A DNA stretch of 8,137 nt, from NCBI GenBank assembly GCA_049289035.1, contig JBAQIV010000074.1, forward strand, positions 1 to 8,137. The letters run 5' to 3'. The position numbers were made by a program, and so were the translations under genes. The DNA comes from JAPUDQ01 sp049289035. Its GTDB lineage: Bacteria; Patescibacteriota; Saccharimonadia; Saccharimonadales; Saccharimonadaceae. Under the pieces are notes generated by a model. It was not told the DNA's origin. It was given only the letters and a program-made list of their open reading frames with translations, and did no database searches. Shown piece by piece: positions 1-3,940 of this stretch (within the stretch, counting starts at the first letter, position 1; every line of letters starts with the position of its first letter).

Positions 1-1196
1 GTAATGGAGCTCGTAAACAATAGCGGTGCCCACGGCACGAAATCAAAGGTCTGTGTGACGTGTCGAGCTATGCGATCACCAGCATCTTCGTCACCCTCGC
101 CCAGTAAGTCCCACTTGGTTACGACGATGATCAGCCCCTTGCCCGCTTCTTTTATGATGCCAGCGAGTTTTTGGTCGAGCGCAGTGTTGTATTCGCTGAC
201 GTCCATGAGCAAGCAGCAAATGTCGGATTCTTCGATAGCCTGTATGGTACGTAAGACGGAAAATTTCTCTATGCCTACCTCTTGTTTGCCGCTTTTGCGC
301 ACGCCAGCGGTGTCGAGGATTTCTATGTCGGTGTCGTGGTAACGTAGACTGATGCGGTTGACGTCACGGGTGGTACCGGCGATGTTGGCGACAATCGCTT
401 GCTGTTTACCGGCCAGTGTGTTGAAGAGGTGGCTTTTGCCGACGTTGGGGCGACCAACCAAAGCGATCCGCAACGGATCATTTTGGTCCGGAGTCCGGAG
501 TCCGGAGTTCGGAGTCGGGAGAAGTTGCACAATCGCATCGGTAAGTTTTTGGATGCCACGGGCGTGTTCGGCGCTGGTGCGGATGATGGTGCTGATGCCC
601 AGGCGGCGAAATTCGTCGTCGGGTAGAGCGTTTCGTAGATCGGTTTTATTGATTACGAGTACGACAGGTTTTTTGCTACGCAGAGCTTTTTTGGCGACGG
701 TCCGGTCGAGGTCGCTCGGGTACTGAGAGCCGTCCACGACGACCAATATGACATCGGCCACGTCAGCCGCTTCTTCGATTTGTTCTTGTATGCTGGCTTC
801 AAAATCGTCATCGGCTTTTTTAAGCCCCGCCGTATCCACCAGCCAGAAGGAACGGATATGCCCGCTCCCGTCTTTACCCGACTGTTGTCGGGTACGTAGG
901 TCGCTTTGCGCAGGGCCTGCCAGCGCGTCCGCCCCTGCATTTTTCGCGTCAGAGCCCGCGAAGAAATGTGGGTCCGCCCCGCGCGCTGTCACTCGCTTAG
1001 ATGTGGTTTGCGGTCTTCCCTCCTCCTTCCTTCCTCCTTCGAGAGGTAACGTAATCCGCCGGATCACATTATCTCTTGTCGTCCCCGCCTCACGCGCGAC
1101 AATTGCCTCTTGTGCGCCGTAGAGACGATTAAACAAGCTGGACTTACCAACATTGGCTTGGCCGACAATAGCGACGGTTGGGAGGGCTTGAGACAT
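1..1196 (-). CDS. der: GTPase Der (EngA), C-terminus off the window
   Basis: Der is a tandem-G-domain GTPase that acts in assembly of the 50S ribosomal subunit. The minus strand is open from 1196 to the left edge (398 codons). G domain 1 shows GQANVGKS (residues 12-19), TTRD (39-42), DTAG (121-124), NKTD and a TSA-type G5. A linker follows, then G domain 2 with GRPNVGKS, TTRD, DTAG and TKWD. The C-terminal KH-like domain would lie beyond base 1. Two things are odd. About 58 extra residues (55-112) separate switch I from DTAG, where the family normally has a short beta hairpin, and the inter-domain linker is encoded by a 7-bp tandem repeat. The first P-loop reads GQA rather than the usual GRP. 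Start: ATG at 1196 lies 7 nt after a TATAAT box. An in-frame ATG at 1205 overlaps that box and would not be transcribed from this promoter. No Shine-Dalgarno site is visible. The family assignment is secure; the role of the insertion is unknown. Confidence 0.96.
   Translation of the reverse strand, partial: MSQALPTVAIVGQANVGKSSLFNRLYGAQEAIVAREAGTTRDNVIRRITLPLEGGRKEEGRPQTTSKRVTARGADPHFFAGSDAKNAGADALAGPAQSDLRTRQQSGKDGSGHIRSFWLVDTAGLKKADDDFEASIQEQIEEAADVADVILVVVDGSQYPSDLDRTVAKKALRSKKPVVLVINKTDLRNALPDDEFRRLGISTIIRTSAEHARGIQKLTDAIVQLLPTPNSGLRTPDQNDPLRIALVGRPNVGKSHLFNTLAGKQQAIVANIAGTTRDVNRISLRYHDTDIEILDTAGVRKSGKQEVGIEKFSVLRTIQAIEESDICCLLMDVSEYNTALDQKLAGIIKEAGKGLIIVVTKWDLLGEGDEDAGDRIARHVTQTFDFVPWAPLLFTSSI
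486..520. repeat. Heptanucleotide tandem repeat in the Der linker
   Basis: Five consecutive 7-bp units are visible: GTCCGGA three times (486-506), then GTTCGGA (507-513) and GTCGGGA (514-520). On the coding strand they give the linker residues TPNSGLRTPD between the two G domains. Because 7 is not a multiple of 3, gain or loss of one unit would shift the reading frame of der; a change of three units would not. Confidence 0.9.
875..894. repeat. Perfect hairpin inside der
   Basis: TACCCGAC (875-882) and GTCGGGTA (887-894) are perfectly complementary across a 4-nt TGTT loop. The hairpin lies inside the extra segment of Der G domain 1. Neither side is followed by a T run, so it does not look like an intrinsic terminator. 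Confidence 0.8.
922..987. repeat. Nested palindrome with internal direct repeat inside der
   Basis: The outer arms AGCGCG (922-927) and CGCGCT (982-987) are complementary. The inner arms CATTTTTCGCG (938-948) and CGCGAAGAAATG (957-968) pair with a single bulged base. A direct repeat GTCCGCCCC lies at 927-935 and 972-980. The whole element sits in the inserted part of Der and is translated. Confidence 0.75.
1018..1041. repeat. Pyrimidine-rich short repeat at the insertion edge in der
   Basis: On the plus strand the tract is almost pure C/T and contains two near-identical 11-mers (TCCTCCTTCCT and TCCTCCTTCGA). It encodes the G/R/K/E-rich start of the extra Der segment and lies at its boundary, as a repeat-mediated expansion would. 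Confidence 0.55.
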
Positions 1197-1203
1197 ATAC
1201 TTC

Positions 1204-1231
1204 ATTATAACAGAGAGAGAAGTATTTACAA
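1204..1231 (-). promoter_or_regulatory. Promoter of der, predicted leaderless
   Basis: Read on the minus strand: -35 TTGTAA (1231-1226), a 16-bp spacer, and a perfect -10 TATAAT (1209-1204). The ATG at 1196 begins 7 nt after the -10 box, so the expected transcription start falls on or next to the start codon. There is no Shine-Dalgarno site between them. The sequence match is direct; leaderless initiation is inferred. Confidence 0.7.
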
Positions 1232-1295
1232 TACATATAAATATGATGATATATAGTGGGCATAGAACAAGATCTCACACCACATTATGCGTGTA

Positions 1296-1323
1296 TTTAC
1301 AAACCACTAAATCGTGCTACAGT
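1296..1323 (+). promoter_or_regulatory. Promoter of the 76-aa gene
   Basis: TTTACA (1296-1301), a 16-bp spacer, then TACAGT (1318-1323) preceded by TGC, an extended -10 element. The match to the -10 consensus is only 4 of 6. It gives a leader of about 75 nt before the ATG at 1406. Confidence 0.5.
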
Positions 1324-1333
1324 GAGAGCAGGA

Positions 1334-1395
1334 GCTGTGCGCAAGCAGCGTATGGCTTAGATCGGGGGCGGTTTTCGTCCCCCACGCATGAGGAG
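1334..1395 (+). promoter_or_regulatory. Structured 5' leader and Shine-Dalgarno site of the 76-aa gene
   Basis: Two hairpins can be drawn. GCTGTGC/GCAGC (1334-1349) closes a GNRA-type GCAA loop with a 2-nt bulge. GGGGG (1364-1368) pairs with CCCCC (1379-1383), with CG/CG inside. The Shine-Dalgarno sequence AGGAG (1391-1395) follows 7 nt later. This may be a regulatory leader or simply a stabilising structure; it matches no riboswitch I know. Confidence 0.45.
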
Positions 1396-1405
1396 ATGCA
1401 GCATC

Positions 1406-1636
1406 ATGGCACAGGTTACTCTCGTGCTCAGTAAGACAAGCAACGACAACGCGGCGTGGGATGCGTTCATCGTCAGGCTCATCGGCCTGCTGAGACGTGC
1501 AGGACTGACCCACGCGCTGGAATGGGTGGTTGGGGGTGACGCAAGGTTCACCATCGATCCGGCCGACCGTGGCACGTTCGATCGTCTACACGATGGGCTT
1601 GCGGTACAGCCGCACCATACCGTGCTCGCCGCCTGA
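1406..1636 (+). CDS. Hypothetical protein, 76 aa
   Basis: I do not recognise this protein. It starts MAQVTLVLSK and is predicted to be soluble, with no signal peptide, no membrane segment and no cysteines. An amphipathic stretch (AWDAFIVRLIGLLRRAGL) suggests a helix, followed by a strand-like EWVVGGDARFTI and a helical C-terminal part. ATG 1406 is chosen over the in-frame ATG 1388 because AGGAG at 1391-1395 lies 10 nt before it and would be inside the longer version. Codon use favours ATC, CTC, CTG and AAG, unlike the kinase/receiver genes but like the 219-aa gene at 7476. It has its own promoter and a strong hairpin after the stop, so it is probably monocistronic. It could be an orphan gene of this lineage or an acquired one. 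Confidence 0.65.
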   Translation: MAQVTLVLSKTSNDNAAWDAFIVRLIGLLRRAGLTHALEWVVGGDARFTIDPADRGTFDRLHDGLAVQPHHTVLAA

Positions 1637-1644
1637 TCGACACC

Positions 1645-1683
1645 GGGTATGGGGTGCTCGGGCTACTCCGACACCCCATACCC
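1645..1683 (+). terminator. Strong hairpin after the 76-aa gene, no T run
   Basis: GGGTATGGGGTG (1645-1656) and CACCCCATACCC (1672-1683) form a perfect 12-bp stem. It extends inward by TCGG/CCGA with one bulged C. It begins 8 nt after the stop codon, where a terminator is expected, but the following bases are GC-rich rather than T-rich. It may instead be an mRNA-stabilising 3' structure. Confidence 0.55.
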
Positions 1684-1711
1684 CCGCGCTCTCCTCATGC
1701 GATATTCACTT

Positions 1712-1751
1712 GGTATGTGTCGATACGTGGCCCATCTCTCCATGGGATACC
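1712..1751 (+). other. Imperfect hairpin upstream of the 88-aa gene promoter
   Basis: GGTAT (1712-1716) can pair with ATACC (1747-1751), and CCCAT (1731-1735) with ATGGG (1742-1746), leaving a 14-nt bulge on the left. Function unknown. It lies between the hairpin at 1645 and the -35 box at 1767, the only other content of this spacer. Confidence 0.3.
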
Positions 1752-1766
1752 TGTTACGGGCAGCTA

Positions 1767-1796
1767 TTGACAGAACACTATACAACATGATATAAT
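1767..1796 (+). promoter_or_regulatory. Consensus promoter of the 88-aa gene, leaderless
   Basis: Perfect -35 TTGACA (1767-1772), an 18-bp spacer and perfect -10 TATAAT (1791-1796) with an upstream TGA (extended -10). Only six bases separate the -10 box from the ATG at 1803. Transcription should therefore begin at or within a base or so of the start codon, with no room for a ribosome binding site. Confidence 0.85.
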
Positions 1797-1802
1797 GTAA
1801 AT

Positions 1803-2069
1803 ATGTCTACACAACCACATTTTTCACCTGAAGGCCATGGAGCACTTCCTATTGATGGGGCGCACATAGGGAGTGAAGCTACTCCTGAAACCGCTGCTAA
1901 GCCCGGTATTGTCGATGCGGCATTACATCAAGATATGGGTGGAGCGGCAGTTAGACGCGCAAGAATAGGTGACAATAAGCCTGCATTCGGTTTTGGCGGA
2001 AACTCCAAAGGCTATGACGATCTTATGCCTGAGGGTGTTTATTGGGATATTGTTGATCCACAGGACTAG
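1803..2069 (+). CDS. Hypothetical protein, 88 aa
   Basis: I do not recognise this protein. It is polar and rich in Gly, Ala, Asp and Pro, with no membrane segment, signal peptide or cysteine, and is probably largely extended or disordered. The C-terminal part (FGFGGNSKGYDDLMPEGVYW) is the most motif-like, rich in Gly and aromatic residues. Support for a real gene comes from the surroundings: a perfect sigma70-type promoter 6 nt upstream and an intrinsic terminator 32 nt after the stop. Together they make a compact monocistronic unit. Third codon positions are richer in A/T than in the 76-aa neighbour. The gene converges with the pseudouridine synthase, with 20 nt between the two stop codons. 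Confidence 0.7.
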   Translation: MSTQPHFSPEGHGALPIDGAHIGSEATPETAAKPGIVDAALHQDMGGAAVRRARIGDNKPAFGFGGNSKGYDDLMPEGVYWDIVDPQD

Positions 2070-2089
2070 AATAAGTTATACGAGGTCTT

Positions 2090-2833
2090 TTATATGTTCT
2101 CAACCAGGTGAAATTCACCTGGTTTTTCGTTGGTAAGTGTATACGGACCAAAAGTGATGCGGTGAAGCGCGGTGACGGTGTAGCCGAGCGCGGCAAAGGT
2201 ACGGCGGATTTGGCGGTTACGACCCTCGGACATCGTTACTTCGTAACGATGAGGGGTTAGCAATGAGGGGTTAGCAATGAGGGGATCGGCGTCCCCTCCT
2301 CTTTGCTGACAGGAGTCTGGTAATGAGCTGACTATAAATCGAGAAACTCCATCATCAAGTTGAATGCCGTACTCGCTGATCATCTGCATGTGTAACGGCT
2401 CAAGCGCGTGGTCGAGCGTGACATGATACGTCTTAGTCTTGGTGAATTTCGGGTGAGTCATGCGGTGAGCCAGGTCGCCGTCGTCGGTCAGTATGATCAG
2501 CCCTGAGCTGTCGCGGTCTAGACGACCGACCGTTTTTAGATGGTGATACTGGCGTGGCAGCAGCGAATAAATCGTGGGAGCGTCGCCCTGCGCACGACGA
2601 GAGCAGACATAGCCGACGGGCTTGTTGAGCAACAAGTAAGTATACACATGATGAGCGCTCAGTTTCACTCCGTCGAGCTCCACGATATCTCTCGGTTGCA
2701 CCTGGAGTCCCAGTGAAGCGACAGCTGCATTGACCCTCACCCTGCCCTGTTCTATGGCAGCATCGGCTTCACGCCGACTAAGCCCCGCGTGGTGAGCGAT
2801 AAATTTGTTGAGTCTCGTAGAGTCAGTTGCCAC
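2090..2833 (-). CDS. 16S/23S rRNA pseudouridine synthase, RsuA/RluB family
   Basis: Converts a specific uridine in rRNA to pseudouridine. The 247-aa protein has an N-terminal S4 RNA-binding domain (residues about 7-55, LNKFIAHHAGLSRREAD then GRVRVN). The catalytic domain has the family motif GRLDRDSSGL (103-112), with D106 the expected catalytic aspartate, and the C-terminal motif MSEGRNRQIRR. Length is typical of the family. An in-frame repeat tract encodes residues of about 184-196 (PLIANPSLLTPHR), and the surrounding segment (173-195) looks like an insertion before the conserved RYEVTMSEGRNRQ strand. The start is GTG 2833, 15 nt after the receiver stop, with no Shine-Dalgarno site. Translation may be coupled, or initiated from a TATACT box lying 7 nt upstream. 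It is probably the third gene of the kinase-receiver operon. Which rRNA position it modifies cannot be told from sequence. Confidence 0.93.
   Translation of the reverse strand: MATDSTRLNKFIAHHAGLSRREADAAIEQGRVRVNAAVASLGLQVQPRDIVELDGVKLSAHHVYTYLLLNKPVGYVCSRRAQGDAPTIYSLLPRQYHHLKTVGRLDRDSSGLIILTDDGDLAHRMTHPKFTKTKTYHVTLDHALEPLHMQMISEYGIQLDDGVSRFIVSSLPDSCQQRGGDADPLIANPSLLTPHRYEVTMSEGRNRQIRRTFAALGYTVTALHRITFGPYTLTNEKPGEFHLVENI
2102..2127 (+). terminator. Intrinsic terminator of the 88-aa gene, inside the opposing CDS
   Basis: AACCAGGTG (2102-2110) and CACCTGGTT (2116-2124) form a perfect 9-bp stem around AAATT, which can itself pair to extend it, and the stem runs into five Ts (2123-2127). This is a textbook Rho-independent terminator for the plus strand. 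It overlaps the last codons of the convergent pseudouridine synthase gene, where the same bases encode PGEFHLVE. The minus-strand side has no comparable T run. Confidence 0.85.
2249..2284. repeat. 14-bp tandem repeat within the pseudouridine synthase
   Basis: The unit ATGAGGGGTTAGCA occurs at 2249-2262 and 2263-2276, followed by ATGAGGGG (2277-2284), 2.6 copies in all. It can be read as alternating heptamers GCAATGA and GGGGTTA. It contains two exact copies of the 12-mer AGCAATGAGGGG, which recurs twice at 5791-5819. Confidence 0.9.
2271..2309. repeat. Imperfect hairpin joined to the 14-bp repeat
   Basis: TTAGCAA (2271-2277) pairs with TTGCTGA (2303-2309), allowing one wobble, and GGGGA (2281-2285) pairs with TCCCC (2292-2296), with an internal loop between. 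The palindrome is translated as part of the extra segment of the pseudouridine synthase, a situation like that in der. Confidence 0.6.
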
Positions 2834-2848
2834 GTATGATAGTATACG

Positions 2849-3895
2849 CTACGCAGCAGGTGCAACCGGCGGTTGTTGGGTTGGTGGGGTAACTGGCGGG
2901 GTCGGTGCTACCGGTGGGGCACTAGGTGCGCTAGGCTGTGGCATGGTTGGTAACGACGCAGGGTCTTGGGTGGCGATGCCACTAATTACACCCGAAGGGT
3001 CGACAGCGACCGTCGGTATATCACTGATAGGCGTCGGTTGCGGCAATGAGATAGGCTGGAAGTCTTCAATTTGCTGGTCGATAGCAGCAACTGGCACCGC
3101 AGGCAGCGGTTCGGGTGCTGGTGCTGCGGCTGGAGCAATGGGCGTGGCATCGAGGGCAAGACCAGCTTCTTTAGCGATTTCACGGTCAAGTAAGTCGTTT
3201 ATGTTAACCTGTGCGACCGATGGATCGTTGATGGGGGCAATTACTTTGGCGCGTGCCTGTGGCGGTTTGGCGACAGGCGCTGGTGCTGGTTGTGGTATAG
3301 GCAGTGGTGCGGCGCCAGATACAGGGGGAACTGCTGGCATAGGTGCTGGTGCTGGTTGCGCGACTGGCTGTGGCGCTGGAGCTGGTGTAGCTGGGGGCTG
3401 AGATGGCAGTGGTGGCGCGACAGGCGTCGGTGCGGGTTGCGGCGCTGGTGTGGCTGGAGCAGCTGGCATAGGTATAGACGGGGCGGCAACCGGCGCAGGT
3501 GCTACGGTTGCACCGGCAGGTGCTGGCGTGTCTTCCAAGACTTCGTGGACGACCCGCACGACATCTTCTATGCCCACTTGTGACTTCACGAGGTAACGGT
3601 CGGCACCGAGTTGTTCACCGCGCTGACGCTGGTCCTCGGAAGAAAGGGCGGTCATCATGATGACGCGGATATTTTTGGTCTCGGTGGTTGATCGCAAGAT
3701 GTCGAGTAGATCAAAACCACTGATTTTCGGCATCATAACATCACTAATGATGAGCTGAGGTCGTTCTTTTATGGCCATAGCGAGGGCTTCTTCGCCATCG
3801 CCTGCCGATACAATGTCGTAGCCTTCGGCTAGTAAGCGTACGCCATATATTTCGCGTAAGCTTTTATCGTCTTCAACGAGCATAATTTTTGTCAT
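2849..3895 (-). CDS. Receiver-domain response regulator with long Pro/Ala-rich tail
   Basis: The N-terminal REC domain (residues 1-122) is the phosphoryl acceptor of a two-component system. It has the acidic pair D9/D10, phospho-acceptor D52 (LIISDVMMPK), T82 and K104, all expected positions. The remaining 226 residues are low-complexity Pro/Ala/Gln/Val repeats. They are broken by a non-repetitive island at about 213-252 (INDPSVAQVNINDLLDREIA within it) and by a more acidic stretch around 270-300. No DNA-binding, enzymatic or membrane domain is visible, so output is probably by protein interaction. The start at 3895 is fixed by AGGAGG at 3905-3900. The gene lies 45 nt after the kinase stop and is almost certainly its partner. 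The plus strand opposite is Gly-rich only because this strand is Pro-rich. Confidence 0.92.
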   Translation of the reverse strand: MTKIMLVEDDKSLREIYGVRLLAEGYDIVSAGDGEEALAMAIKERPQLIISDVMMPKISGFDLLDILRSTTETKNIRVIMMTALSSEDQRQRGEQLGADRYLVKSQVGIEDVVRVVHEVLEDTPAPAGATVAPAPVAAPSIPMPAAPATPAPQPAPTPVAPPLPSQPPATPAPAPQPVAQPAPAPMPAVPPVSGAAPLPIPQPAPAPVAKPPQARAKVIAPINDPSVAQVNINDLLDREIAKEAGLALDATPIAPAAAPAPEPLPAVPVAAIDQQIEDFQPISLPQPTPISDIPTVAVDPSGVISGIATQDPASLPTMPQPSAPSAPPVAPTPPVTPPTQQPPVAPAA

Positions 3896-3899
3896 ATTA

Positions 3900-3905
3900 C
3901 CTCCT
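3900..3905 (-). promoter_or_regulatory. Shine-Dalgarno site of the receiver gene
   Basis: AGGAGG on the minus strand followed by TAAT and the ATG at 3895. This full-length site decides the start. It contrasts with the genes here that lack any such site. Confidence 0.85.
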
Positions 3906-3940
3906 ACTATACGTACTTATGAGCAAAAAATCTATAGTGG

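Larger units (their letters stand above)
861..1034 (-). other. In-frame insertion in Der G domain 1
   Basis: This stretch codes for Der residues 55-112. Joining residue 54 directly to residue 113 would give a normal-length segment (TTRDNVIRRITLPLEG, then HIRSFWLVDTAG). The intervening residues are polar, rich in G, A, D, R and Q, and look disordered. The DNA contains a purine/pyrimidine-asymmetric repeat and two or three palindromes, each listed separately. The reading frame stays open throughout, which argues against a random frameshift. The exact boundaries are estimated from the family pattern, not from an alignment. Confidence 0.75.

Noticed and set aside
653..940. Frameshift in der, suggested by another long minus-strand frame in this area
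   Set aside because: The Der frame has no stop from 1196 to base 1 and both ends carry correct motifs, so no frameshift is required.
861..1034. Intein or intron in der
   Set aside because: The segment is far too short for an intein, lacks the N-terminal Cys/Ser and C-terminal HN splice residues, and the frame is open through it, so intron removal is not needed.
4..1122. Several plus-strand frames of about 110-125 codons opposite der
   Set aside because: The minus strand reads a complete run of Der motifs through all of them; they are shadows.
2805..3401. A 198-codon Gly-rich plus-strand frame
   Set aside because: It mirrors the Pro/Ala codons of the receiver tail (CCN read as NGG); no promoter or ribosome binding site.
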